53,296 nt of DNA from CAZQLE01 sp964593905. Its GTDB lineage: Bacteria > Chloroflexota > Anaerolineae > Anaerolineales > Anaerolineaceae. Below are positions 1-7,870 of the stretch, piece after piece. Under the pieces are notes generated by a model. It saw only the letters and a program-made list of their open reading frames with translations. It had not been told where the DNA came from and did not search any database. The position numbers and the translations under genes were made by a program. Within the stretch, counting starts at the first letter, position 1. The number at the start of each line of letters is the position of its first letter. The DNA is taken from contig CAZQLE010000005.1 of assembly GCA_964593905.1 (NCBI GenBank), forward strand, positions 1 to 53,296. Reading direction: 5' to 3'.

Positions 1-319
1 GCGTTGAGATTGTGACCAGTTCCAGGGTGGCCGGCAGATTATCTTTCAGCTCGCTGGTAATGGGCTGGCGGGTGCGCAGTGAATTGCCCAGATTGCCCTG
101 GAGGATATCGGTGAAGTACTTCCAGAATTGAACATACAGAGGTTTATCCAGCCCGAGGTCGATGGTGGCTTTCGCAATTTGTTCAGGCGTGGCGCGCGGT
201 CCGACCCATTTGGCCGCCGGGTCTGATGGGATGACGCGGGTAAGGATGAAAGTGATTAAGATCACCCCCAGCAAGACAATCACCCCAAATAGCAATCTTC
301 GTAAAATGAATCTTCTCAT
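1..319 (-). CDS. ABC transporter permease, DppB/OppB type (partial, N-terminal part)
   Basis: Inner-membrane permease subunit of a peptide/nickel-type (family 5) ABC importer. Only the first 106 codons are present; the gene runs off the left edge of the window. The translation begins MRRFILRRLLFGVIVLLGVI, the usual DppB start: a short basic stretch, then a first membrane helix. The segment IPSDPAAKWVGPRATPEQ and a later GNLGNSLRTRQPI, both characteristic of DppB/OppB N-termini, follow. It lies downstream of the family-5 binding protein on the same strand, with a hairpin between the two genes, so it is probably cotranscribed. The substrate cannot be read from this fragment. Family call is firm; the substrate is unknown. 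Confidence 0.88.
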   Translation of the reverse strand, partial: MRRFILRRLLFGVIVLLGVILITFILTRVIPSDPAAKWVGPRATPEQIAKATIDLGLDKPLYVQFWKYFTDILQGNLGNSLRTRQPITSELKDNLPATLELVTIST

Positions 320-351
320 ACTCGGCTCGATTGATGGGAAATGAATAGAGA

Positions 352-401
352 AAGGGCTGCCGGTGCACCCCGGCAGTGCGGAGAACTGACCGGCAGCCCT
401 T
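352..401 (-). promoter_or_regulatory. Intercistronic stem-loop between binding protein and permease
   Basis: Arms 352-363 (AAGGGCTGCCGG) and 390-401 are perfect 12-bp reverse complements with a 26-nt loop. The structure sits between the stop of the binding-protein gene and the start of the permease and has no long T run. It more likely stabilises the upstream mRNA or partly attenuates the operon than terminates it fully. Similar hairpins follow both BMP binding-protein genes. Confidence 0.6.
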
Positions 402-427
402 GAATTCAGCAAAAACTGGGCAAGCGA

Positions 428-2008
428 TTATTCGAAGTACATGCCGTAGAAGAAGACCACGGTCGGATAGGCCGCATTGAACTTGAACCCTTTAAGATTG
501 CTGGTTGTCACCCAGGCCACCTGTTTGTCAAAAAACGCGATGGTTGCGGCGTCGTCCATTAAAATTTTCTGGGCGTCTACGAACATTTTCTCGGCGGCAT
601 CCCGGTCTGAAGCAGAAAGCTGGTTGCCTTCGTCGATCAACTGATCAAATTCCGCATTCTTATAGTAAGACAGGTTGAAAAGCGGTTCTTCTTCAGAGTG
701 ATAGGTGCTGTAGAGGAAGGAATAGGGGCTGGGCAGATCCGGCCACCAGTACATCATAAACAAGTCCTGGCGATCGGCTGCGTTGGCTCCCTTGGCCATT
801 TCCCACTGGCTATCCCAGGGCATGGAACGGATCTCGAGTTCGACGCCCAGTTTCCCCAATTCGGCTTTATACAACTCGGCTGCGTTCTTTTCGGCTTCGT
901 CGCCGGCCAGATAGGTGAGCAGCAGTTTGAACCCGCCATCAGGATAACCGGCTTCGGTTAAGAGTTGTTTGGCTTTTTCGAGATCGTAGGTATATTGCGT
1001 GACTTCCTGCGAATGTCCCCACATGCCGGCCGGCACTGCGCCGTAAGACTGAACGCCATAACCGCCAATTGCATAATCGATTACCTGTTGGTAGGGGAAG
1101 GCGTAAGAGAGCGCCTGGCGCACCTGTTTGTTATCCAACGGGGGTTTCTGGGTGTTGATCATTGCAAACAGGTTTTGCAATGAAGGCTCGATCACTACCG
1201 AGACCGTTTTGTTTTCTTTTAAAACGTTGGTGTCTGAATAGGGCAGATCGTAGGTAATGCTGGCTTCGCCTTTTTCGATCATCTGGCGGCGGGTAGCGGG
1301 TTCGGCAATCTTCTTAAATACAACGGTTGCGATGTTTTTCTCTGACCAACCGCCCCAGTAACCATCAAATTTTTCCAGAATAATCTCATCGCCCCACTTG
1401 AAGTCTTTAAGCTTATAGGGGCCGGTACCTGCATCACGGCCTTCCTGGAACCAGTTGTCATCGCTGCCAACGCTGGTGGGTGAGTAGATAAATGCTGCAT
1501 AGCCGGTGGATGCAATCAGATCCAGCGGCGCCTGATATTTGAGGTGGAAATCGACGGTGTACTCGTCCACAACGGTGATTTCTTCTACCGGGTCCCAGAT
1601 ATAGGCTGCTCCGGCGGCCAGGCGAATGGTGCGGTCGATGGAGAACTTTACTGCTTCGGCGTTAAAATCGGTGTCATCGTGGAATTTGACCCCCTGGCGC
1701 AGTTTAAAAGTCCAGGTCAGCCCATCTTCTGAGGTGGAATATTCGGTTGCGAGCAGAGGCAGGATCTTCTTTTCGACCGGATCATAGCGCACCAACTGCT
1801 CATACATGTTGTTCATGATATGAATGCCGTTTGAGAATTCGGCGGCGGGATCCCAGTTGGTAAGCGGTTCGCTGTTTAAAGCGTAGATGGCAAAGCTGGG
1901 CTTCTCGCTGGTTGTGGCGGCCCCACCCGCGCAGCCGGCCAACAACATGCTGGCAATGACCAGCAAACTCAATACTCCATACAACCACTGATTGCGCTTT
2001 ACACTCAT
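428..2008 (-). CDS. Family-5 extracellular solute-binding lipoprotein (DppA/OppA-like)
   Basis: Captures a solute outside the membrane for the adjacent DppB-type permease. The protein has 526 residues, the normal size for the family. It starts with a lipoprotein signal peptide (MSVKRNQWLYGVLSLLV, lipobox LLAGC), so it is probably lipid-anchored. The family-5 core follows, for example TFKLRQGVKFHDDTDFNAEAV and GTGPYKLKDFKWGDEIIL. The start at 2008 is chosen over an in-frame ATG at 2083 because a strong AGGAGGAG ribosome site lies just before it and the signal peptide begins there. Peptides, nickel, opines and other small molecules are all possible ligands. The upstream PucR-type gene hints at a nitrogen compound, but this is inference. 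Confidence 0.9.
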   Translation of the reverse strand: MSVKRNQWLYGVLSLLVIASMLLAGCAGGAATTSEKPSFAIYALNSEPLTNWDPAAEFSNGIHIMNNMYEQLVRYDPVEKKILPLLATEYSTSEDGLTWTFKLRQGVKFHDDTDFNAEAVKFSIDRTIRLAAGAAYIWDPVEEITVVDEYTVDFHLKYQAPLDLIASTGYAAFIYSPTSVGSDDNWFQEGRDAGTGPYKLKDFKWGDEIILEKFDGYWGGWSEKNIATVVFKKIAEPATRRQMIEKGEASITYDLPYSDTNVLKENKTVSVVIEPSLQNLFAMINTQKPPLDNKQVRQALSYAFPYQQVIDYAIGGYGVQSYGAVPAGMWGHSQEVTQYTYDLEKAKQLLTEAGYPDGGFKLLLTYLAGDEAEKNAAELYKAELGKLGVELEIRSMPWDSQWEMAKGANAADRQDLFMMYWWPDLPSPYSFLYSTYHSEEEPLFNLSYYKNAEFDQLIDEGNQLSASDRDAAEKMFVDAQKILMDDAATIAFFDKQVAWVTTSNLKGFKFNAAYPTVVFFYGMYFE

Positions 2009-2476
2009 TTTGTTGCTCCTCCTAAAAACTTTGGCTTTATTTGGTTTTCCAGAAACAGAACAGCACCCCTGTTCTGGCAGCATTGACTTTGCCCGGAGAC
2101 CGCCTCACCGCAGTGATCCGGGGGTCTGGCTACTACCCGATAAAAACAGGCCCTGATCTGTGTTTCAGGTATGTTCATTTTCGCGGCAGGGTCTGAATAA
2201 TCCCTGTTTCCATAGGGTGCAGGTCAAACGCATGCCAGAAACGGATCCGCTCTGGGTGGCCGGCAGACTGCGGCTATCCCCCCCTTTGCGAATGCGAGAT
2301 AAGGTTTAGCGAATGGACTTGCACATGGATGGAGCTTGCGAAAACCTTGTAACTGCCCGGCCGCCCGCGCGAAGGCGGCGTATGGCCTGAGCGGTTACAA
2401 AACTTCTATGTTTTACTGTACTTCTCTGGATAGGGGATGTCAATCGGGTTTCTGCGATAAAAACGGGAATGCAGAT
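2009..2476 (-). other. Intergenic region with a long imperfect hairpin (2347-2400)
   Basis: No coding sequence is seen between the PucR-type regulator and the binding protein. The main structure is a hairpin: arms TTGTAAC (2347-2353) and GTTACAA (2394-2400), with further GC-rich pairing inside, including CCGCC with GGCGG around an 8-nt loop. On the minus strand it follows the regulator stop by about 75 bp and precedes a short T-rich stretch, so it may act as a terminator. Its outer sequence resembles the hairpin at 5366-5423. A promoter for the binding-protein operon should lie here, but no convincing -35/-10 pair was identified. Confidence 0.45.
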
Positions 2477-4129
2477 TTATCGTTTCTCGCTAAACGCAAA
2501 CAGCCGGGCCAGTTTGACCGCCAGATAATAATTAAGCTGCTGGTTGGGGACAAAAGGATCGCTGCCCAGGATCTCTGTAATGCGCTGCAAACGATATTTG
2601 AGCGTTTTGGGGTGGACAAAAAGAGAATAGGCGGCCTTTTGCAGCATTTGATTGGAATCAAAATAGGCCTCAAGGGTGCGCACCAGATCGGCGCCATTTG
2701 TGCGATCATATTCAACCAGGCGCCCCAGTGTTTTTTCAAACCAGTGCATGGTCTCGGGCTGGGCGGCAATGCGCTCCAGTAGAACATATAAGGCCACATC
2801 GTCATACCAGATAATGGGTTGGTCGAAGGCCAGCTTCTGGCAGGCGGTTAAAGCCGACAGGGCCTCTTCATAGCTGCTTCTTAGACCCTGCAGGCTGTCT
2901 GTAAAACGACCAAAGGCCATGAATACCGATTTCCCCTTTTGCCAGACCATTCCCAATGCGCATATTTTTTCGGCCAACAACTGCAACTCGCGGCGTCTCT
3001 GGGCGGCGGGCATTGTTGGGCACCCCGGCAGCAGGATGAGCATATCGCCTTGAAGGGCGGCAATGCCATCGGGATTGTGGGTTTTCAACAGATCCAGGAC
3101 TGCATCGAAAAAGTGTGTTTTTATGTTGTTGGACGGCGCTTCATGCGGGTGGGTGTTTGGCTGGCTGTGTGATTTTTCCAGCACACCCAGGTCGAAGATG
3201 GCAACGACATGCTTGTCACGCAGATCCCAGCCCAATGAATGGGCGCGCGCCAGGATGGCCGCCTCGGAAGGCTGATTTTCACCGATCAGACTTTCCATTA
3301 GATTCTGTTGCAGACGGTGTTCAACCTCCAACACTGCCCGTTGTTTGGTCACTTCAACTGCTGCAATGATGGCGCCCTGTTCCAGCGCGACCAGGTCCAT
3401 TTCATCCATTTCGCGGGCCGGGTCTTCCACCAGGATCATTCCATCCGATTCATGTCCCGGACCGGAGAATAACTTAATCCACCATAGACCCTCGACGGGA
3501 TCATAAATGGGGTCTGTTTCTGGCAAGACGGGCAAAACGGGGTCTTGCAGCCGGTTTTTGATGCGGTTGGCGCTTGCCTCGAGCCCGCTGGCGGCAATCA
3601 GACAGCCCCAGACATCCAGTATGGCAATCGGGCGGTTCAAGATCTCATTTAAAGCGCGGGCAATGGCTTCCAGTCCTGCGCCAGAAAGGCTCAGGTCGGT
3701 CAGACGCCGGTGAATTTCTTCTGAACGTTGCAGCAGGGCGGTTTTTTCCTGTAAAATGGCGCCCACCAGAGGTTGAATGATTTTGGCGTAAGAAACCGCC
3801 TCAGAAACTTCAATAATGGGCAGCCCCAACAACTCGGCACGTTGAATGACCTGGGCGGGAAGTTCGTTGAGGATGCCGGTCTGAAATACCAGCGCGGCGC
3901 AGCCCTGGCCGGCCAGCAAATCAATGGTTTCCAACTGGCTGGTGATGCTGTCTTTGATGGCATAAAAAGAGGTGATAAAGAGGGTGTTCTGGATATACCA
4001 GATCGGTTCGAGCGGGGCTTCGATGATGTTGACATATTCGATGATGTTGCCCAGCGCACGGGCACCTGTTAACAGATGTCCTTCGTTTAGCCCCCCAATT
4101 TTTAGCGCCTGTGCGACCGATACACCCAT
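2477..4129 (-). CDS. PucR-family transcriptional regulator
   Basis: DNA-binding regulator of the PucR/CdaR family, named after the Bacillus purine-catabolism activator. The 550-residue protein has three parts. Roughly residues 8-130 are the PucR N-terminal domain (VAQALKIGGLNEGHLLTG, then IIEYVNIIEAP). The middle is a GAF/GGDEF-like sensor region. Roughly residues 480-540 are the C-terminal HTH_30 domain (YFDSNQMLQKAAYSLFVHPK followed by TLKYRLQRI). It precedes the binding protein and permease on the same strand and is divergent from the GntR gene. Regulation of purine or related nitrogen-compound use would fit the surrounding deaminases and hydroxylases, but PucR-like proteins have diverse targets. 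The start at 4129 matches where the N-terminal domain begins. Confidence 0.88.
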   Translation of the reverse strand: MGVSVAQALKIGGLNEGHLLTGARALGNIIEYVNIIEAPLEPIWYIQNTLFITSFYAIKDSITSQLETIDLLAGQGCAALVFQTGILNELPAQVIQRAELLGLPIIEVSEAVSYAKIIQPLVGAILQEKTALLQRSEEIHRRLTDLSLSGAGLEAIARALNEILNRPIAILDVWGCLIAASGLEASANRIKNRLQDPVLPVLPETDPIYDPVEGLWWIKLFSGPGHESDGMILVEDPAREMDEMDLVALEQGAIIAAVEVTKQRAVLEVEHRLQQNLMESLIGENQPSEAAILARAHSLGWDLRDKHVVAIFDLGVLEKSHSQPNTHPHEAPSNNIKTHFFDAVLDLLKTHNPDGIAALQGDMLILLPGCPTMPAAQRRRELQLLAEKICALGMVWQKGKSVFMAFGRFTDSLQGLRSSYEEALSALTACQKLAFDQPIIWYDDVALYVLLERIAAQPETMHWFEKTLGRLVEYDRTNGADLVRTLEAYFDSNQMLQKAAYSLFVHPKTLKYRLQRITEILGSDPFVPNQQLNYYLAVKLARLFAFSEKR

Positions 4130-4466
4130 TTTTCAGTTATCCTACCTGTTTCCATTGAATCATTTAATCCCGCAGGTCATCCCATCAGAAGCAACAGCGG
4201 CGAAGGCCTCTGCTTCAGCGGCTGAAAACGGATTGTGGTGCTTTGCCTGTGCTGCCCGAACGGGCAGCCGAACCTGTCTTTGCCTGACAGCGGCATTGTC
4301 TTGATATCAGAATATTTTTACACTTCAGCGTTACCCCAGGTTATGTTGAAGCGGGTTAACTTATTGTAATCTATCTGGCAGGGTTCTGATACAGAACTTG
4401 TTGATTGCGGAATAATGATTGTTTTGTGCTTTCGCCTGCAATTCATCAAAATATCTGTAAAGGTGC

Positions 4467-4495
4467 TTGACTTTGCCCGCGAAGTTGGCTATGAT
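4467..4495 (+). promoter_or_regulatory. Sigma70-type promoter of the GntR-corrinoid-methyltransferase operon
   Basis: TTGACT (4467-4472) and TATGAT (4490-4495) are separated by 17 bp, close to consensus at both boxes. The predicted transcription start, near 4502, falls at the edge of the palindrome at 4504-4524. Confidence 0.7.
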
Positions 4496-4503
4496 AGCTT
4501 TAG

Positions 4504-4524
4504 ATTAGTTGTTAGACGACTAAT
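4504..4524 (+). promoter_or_regulatory. Palindromic operator, probably for the GntR regulator
   Basis: The 21-bp imperfect palindrome has perfect 6-bp outer arms, ATTAGT and ACTAAT, with partial symmetry inside (GT and AC on either side of the centre). It begins 8 bp after the -10 box, over the expected transcription start, where a bound repressor would block transcription. The neighbouring GntR regulator is the natural candidate (autoregulation); this is inferred. Confidence 0.5.
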
Positions 4525-4560
4525 GACTTTTCACCTTTACCCCATCGGAATTTCCAATTT

Positions 4561-5325
4561 ATGCCCTCCAAACAGCGTCTTCATCAGGCACAAGAAATTG
4601 AAGCCATTTTGCAAACCCGGATTCGAGATTATGGCAGCGCGAACAGCCGTTTGCCATCTGAAACAGATCTGGCAAATGAATTTGGCGTCAGCCGGGTTAC
4701 CATTCGCGAAGCACTGGCTTCACTGGAACAAAGGGGTTTGATTTTTCGCAAGCATGGCGTTGGCACTTTCATCAATTCCAAAGCGGTCAATATTCGCTCG
4801 CGATTGGACGAATCCATTGAATTTGGACAATTAATAGGCTCGGCAAATTATGAGCCCGAACTGGGGTATCTGGATTGCCGGGTTGAACCGGCCAGTTTGC
4901 AGATCTCAACCCATTTGCAGATGCAGGTGGGTGAACCTGTGCTGGTCATTCGCAAGGTGTTTAAAGCAGATGGAATGTCGGTGATTTATTGTTTAAATGC
5001 CGTCCCGCTTGCTCTTGTTTCAAGCGCTGTCCATCATGATCTTCCTCAAAACATCAAGGCCGAATGGTCGATCTACACAATTTTGGAACGGTCATTCAGC
5101 CAACAGGTCGCTTTTCAGATCTCGGATGTGTCGGCCTGTGTTGCGGGCGAGGATATTGGAGACAGGCTCAACTGTGATTTTAATACGGCGCTCCTTCGCT
5201 TGGAGGATGTCGGTTTTAACGGAAATCAGCAAGCAGTGTTTTATGCGGATGTCTACTATATTCCAGGCTTGATTCAATTTCAGTTGGTGCGCAAGCCTGT
5301 CTATACTGTGGAAGAATCCGCTTAA
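4561..5325 (+). CDS. GntR-family regulator, HutC/UTRA subfamily
   Basis: Effector-responsive DNA-binding regulator of 254 residues. Residues about 10-75 form the GntR winged helix (LPSETDLANEFGVSRVTIRE, then ALASLEQRGLIFRKHGVGTF). The rest matches the UTRA ligand domain, with the usual GEPVLVIRKVFKADG strand and a final YYIPG-like segment. It is the first gene behind a strong promoter and palindromic operator, followed by the first corrinoid protein and the first MtmB-like methyltransferase on the same strand. It probably controls that operon in response to the substrate or a product. The ribosome site before 4561 is weak, but the HTH starts right after it and no better start is in frame. Confidence 0.87.
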   Translation: MPSKQRLHQAQEIEAILQTRIRDYGSANSRLPSETDLANEFGVSRVTIREALASLEQRGLIFRKHGVGTFINSKAVNIRSRLDESIEFGQLIGSANYEPELGYLDCRVEPASLQISTHLQMQVGEPVLVIRKVFKADGMSVIYCLNAVPLALVSSAVHHDLPQNIKAEWSIYTILERSFSQQVAFQISDVSACVAGEDIGDRLNCDFNTALLRLEDVGFNGNQQAVFYADVYYIPGLIQFQLVRKPVYTVEESA

Positions 5326-5365
5326 TAAGTCGTGGGAATTTTTCTCCTGGTGAGAACCCAAAAAC

Positions 5366-5423
5366 GTAACTGCCCAGCCAGGCGGGAGGCCATTCGCCTT
5401 ACCCCGGTGGCCAGGGTGGTTGC
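5366..5423 (+). repeat. Long imperfect hairpin, possible dispersed repeat
   Basis: Arms 5366-5379 (GTAACTGCCCAGCC) and 5409-5423 pair almost completely when G-T pairs are allowed. An inner 5-bp stem, AGGCG with CGCCT, is also present. It lies between the GntR gene and the corrinoid gene. The outer sequence GTAACTGCCC is shared with the hairpin at 2347-2400, which suggests a family of intergenic palindromic elements. Confidence 0.4.
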
Positions 5424-5455
5424 CAAAAAACAAGCATATCGAACGGGAGGGCAGA

Positions 5456-6142
5456 GTGACAATTCCAGATCATATCATTCAGAAATTTCGACAGGACTTA
5501 ACAGCGGCAATTCAGGCAGGAGAGACTGAACAGGGTGTTCAGCTTGCGAAAGATGCATTGAGCCAGGGTTTTTCTCCCATGGAGCTTATGCAGGATGTTA
5601 TTCGGCCGGTTATGAAAGATTTTGGAGATGCGTTTGCACGTCTCGATATCTTTCTGCCAGAGTTGATGGCCGCCAGCATGGTTGTGAAGACGATGCAAAC
5701 ACAGGTGATTGAACCTGTCATTCGCCAACAGGGCGATAGCAACACGAATCAGGGCGTTGTCATTATTGGAACCTGCCAGGGTGATATTCATGATATTGGC
5801 AAAAACATGGTCGCATTGATGCTGCAGGTCAATGGCTTCAAGGTGGTTGATCTGGGTACGAATGTTACACCGCAGGCATTTCTGGATACGGCGCGGCGTG
5901 AAGAAGCCGACATTATTGCCCTGTCTTCTCTTTTGACCCCGTCGCTGCCCTATATGAAAGATCTCTTAAAACGCATGGAAGGTCTGGGCGAACGCCAAAA
6001 GTATAAGGTGATCGTCGGGGGCGCCGCAGTATCAGAAGAATTTTCAAGCCGGGCTGGCTTTGACGGGTTTGGCGAAGACGCCATTGATGCTGTAGAAATG
6101 TGCCAGAATCTGATGTTGGAGCGAAAGGAATCTCGACAATGA
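5456..6142 (+). CDS. Methyltransferase corrinoid protein 1 (MtmC/MttC-like)
   Basis: Carries a corrinoid cofactor that accepts the methyl group from the partner methyltransferase. The 228-residue protein has the usual two parts: an N-terminal helical B12-binding cap (about residues 1-90) and a Rossmann-like B12-binding domain. The cobalt-ligand motif GDIHDIGKN (D110-x-H112-x-x-G115) is intact, and H112 is the predicted lower axial ligand. The GTG start at 5456 is preferred because GGGAGG lies 5 nt before it; the in-frame ATG at 5420 lacks such a site. The stop overlaps the start of the MtmB-like gene (ATGA), implying translational coupling and a dedicated partner. It is clearly diverged from the two near-identical corrinoid proteins downstream. 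Confidence 0.92.
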   Translation: MTIPDHIIQKFRQDLTAAIQAGETEQGVQLAKDALSQGFSPMELMQDVIRPVMKDFGDAFARLDIFLPELMAASMVVKTMQTQVIEPVIRQQGDSNTNQGVVIIGTCQGDIHDIGKNMVALMLQVNGFKVVDLGTNVTPQAFLDTARREEADIIALSSLLTPSLPYMKDLLKRMEGLGERQKYKVIVGGAAVSEEFSSRAGFDGFGEDAIDAVEMCQNLMLERKESRQ

Positions 6143-7521
6143 GAACCTATACCCGCTTGTTGGATATTTTTGACCGCGCCGAAGCCGGCCCGATGATCGA
6201 AGAATCTGATTGGGATATGACCCTGGTCCCCAAGACCGTCAGCCGTTTATTGTCTGAGTATGATATTCAGTTAAAGCCGGTTGCCGAAACCGTTGTGCTG
6301 CAAGATGATGCTCTGGCAGACCGCCTGTTTGCGGCCGGGCTGCAATTGGCCCAGGAACTGGGTGTTTATTGCTCGAGTACGAATCGCCGCATTCTCTTCA
6401 ACCGCGACGAAATTTTATCGGCGCTGGAAATGGCCCCCATCGAGGTTACCCTGGGGGATGGGAATGATAAACATACCGAACGGAAACGCCGGGTGGAAGA
6501 TACGCTTTACCCCACCATTAAGGGGGGCGGGGTGGGGACGCCGCTGCCTGAAGATTTATACCTGCCCATTACCCAGTCTTATGCGCAGGAGCCATTGATT
6601 GATGCGGTGATCAACTGCACCCTGGAAAGCATTTATGGCCGCGAGATTCGCAGCCGGTCTCCGTGGGAGATTCTGGCTTGCTGGCATGAGGTGGAGCTTT
6701 CGAAAGCGGCCGCCAAACGCGCAGGACGCCCTGGCATTCCGCTGGGTGTCATTGAAAATGCGGTTTCGGAGCTGGGTGAGTTATCGGCCACTTCTTATGG
6801 CGGCGCCAGCTTAAACGACTGGCATCATATTGCCATGATTTCAGAGTTCAAGACCGACTATATGGCGATGGCGAAACTGGTTCACCTGATTCGCACCGGG
6901 TCGATCATCCACTCCTTCTACAACACCATCTATGGTGGGTCCTGCGGCGGTCGTGATGGTATGGCGCTGGCGATTGTGGGGGGCTGCATTCTGTTGCAAA
7001 TGGTTTATATGACCAACACCCATTCGGTTTCTCCGGCGCACCCGTTTTATGGCAATAATACGACCCCAGAAATTTTGCAGGCCATCGGGCTGGCGCAGCA
7101 GGCGCTGGCGCGCAACACGCGTCTGCTCACCGATGTGGTCATCACCCCGGTTTCAGGGCCGGGCACCAAGACCCTGCTTTATGAAACTGCGGCTGAATCG
7201 ATCACGGCCACCGTCTCGGGGGCCTGTGGTTTGATTGGCCCGCGTTCTGGCGCAGGAATCAACAATGGGCATGTATCTGGTTTGGAAGCCCGTTTCAATG
7301 CCGAGGTCGCCCGGGCCGCAGCCGGAATGTCGCGCAAAGAGGGTGACGAACTGGTGCGCAAGTTGATCGCGTTATACAAGCCGGTCCTCAATCAACGGCC
7401 CAAAGGGCTGCCCTTTAACGAGGTGTATGATGTGACCACGGTCAAACCTTTGCCGGAATGGCTGCAAATGTACGAACAAGTTAAAAGCGAACTGCGAATG
7501 ATGGGCCTGCCCTTACGCTAA
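6139..7521 (+). CDS. MtmB-like corrinoid methyltransferase 1, non-pyrrolysine (Gly203)
   Basis: Predicted to move a methyl group, probably from an N-methyl compound, to the corrinoid protein encoded just before it. The 460-residue length matches monomethylamine methyltransferase MtmB (about 458). Landmarks recalled from archaeal MtmB line up: an N-terminal FDRAEAGPMIEESDWDM, then AGRPG at 195-199, and C-terminal EVARAAAG and EVYDVTTVKP. At the position of MtmB pyrrolysine (O202) there is Gly203, codon GGT at 6745-6747, so no amber readthrough is involved. The start at 6139 is set by the ATGA overlap and an AAAGGA site. It is the most diverged of the three MtmB homologues here. Substrate unknown; a methylated heterocycle is inferred from context. 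Confidence 0.85.
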   Translation: MRTYTRLLDIFDRAEAGPMIEESDWDMTLVPKTVSRLLSEYDIQLKPVAETVVLQDDALADRLFAAGLQLAQELGVYCSSTNRRILFNRDEILSALEMAPIEVTLGDGNDKHTERKRRVEDTLYPTIKGGGVGTPLPEDLYLPITQSYAQEPLIDAVINCTLESIYGREIRSRSPWEILACWHEVELSKAAAKRAGRPGIPLGVIENAVSELGELSATSYGGASLNDWHHIAMISEFKTDYMAMAKLVHLIRTGSIIHSFYNTIYGGSCGGRDGMALAIVGGCILLQMVYMTNTHSVSPAHPFYGNNTTPEILQAIGLAQQALARNTRLLTDVVITPVSGPGTKTLLYETAAESITATVSGACGLIGPRSGAGINNGHVSGLEARFNAEVARAAAGMSRKEGDELVRKLIALYKPVLNQRPKGLPFNEVYDVTTVKPLPEWLQMYEQVKSELRMMGLPLR

Positions 7522-7559
7522 TCTTTCGGGCATCTTGACCTAATTCTGCTCACTTAAGC

Positions 7560-7591
7560 TCCAGGCTGTTCGTAATTTCGAGCGGCCTGGA
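7560..7591 (+). terminator. Stem-loop terminator after methyltransferase 1
   Basis: A 13-bp stem (7560-7572 with 7579-7591, allowing G-T pairs) encloses the 6-nt loop TAATTT and is followed by ACTTTATT. The T run is short, but the position 38 bp after the stop and before a new promoter supports termination. Confidence 0.6.
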
Positions 7592-7744
7592 ACTTTATTG
7601 TGATTCGAATGCACATCCATTGCAACGACCCGCCATGCTGCGAAAGCCCCAAAATTTGAGAAATTCCTGCCGGTAGACGGGGCAGTTCCGTCATAAAAAC
7701 TCTGATTATTACATTTCGCAACTTATTTATATTACACGGGTCTA

Positions 7745-7773
7745 TTGACAGGGTGTATTTAAACTCATACCAT
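7745..7773 (+). promoter_or_regulatory. Promoter of the UroD-CobW-GntR operon
   Basis: A perfect -35 box TTGACA (7745-7750) is followed after 17 bp by TACCAT (7768-7773), a moderate -10. Transcription would start near 7780, at the edge of the palindrome at 7780-7796. Confidence 0.6.
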
Positions 7774-7779
7774 AAATGT

Positions 7780-7796
7780 CAGACGATTATCATCTG
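7780..7796 (+). promoter_or_regulatory. Palindromic operator candidate upstream of the UroD-type gene
   Basis: The 17-bp sequence CAGACGATTATCATCTG is symmetric except for one pair of bases and the centre. It sits over the predicted transcription start. The GntR regulator at the end of the same operon (10374-11111) is a plausible binder; this is inferred from position only. Confidence 0.45.
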
Positions 7797-7870
7797 TTTT
7801 TTCTTATCCACCTGGAACACAACTTAATAAATTTTCCCAGATTCCGCTTGCATTCAGAGGAGAATTTCCG

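Larger units (their letters stand above)
4130..4560. other. Divergent intergenic region with a perfect hairpin (4251-4268)
   Basis: The region separates the PucR-type gene (minus) from the GntR gene (plus). A perfect palindromic hairpin, GCTGCCCG-aa-CGGGCAGC, lies at 4251-4268, upstream of the PucR-type gene. The GntR promoter and operator (4467-4524) are listed separately. No RNA gene or credible small ORF was seen. Confidence 0.4.
7522..7870 (+). other. Intergenic region: terminator, promoter and palindrome
   Basis: The stretch separates the first methyltransferase from the UroD-type gene. It holds the terminator at 7560-7591, the promoter at 7745-7773 and the palindrome at 7780-7796, each listed separately. 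A 68-codon ORF beginning at 7776 overlaps the UroD-type start out of frame and is not believed. Confidence 0.5.

Noticed and set aside
4415..4741. 108-codon ORF overlapping the GntR start
   Set aside because: It covers the promoter and operator and reads the GntR gene in another frame.
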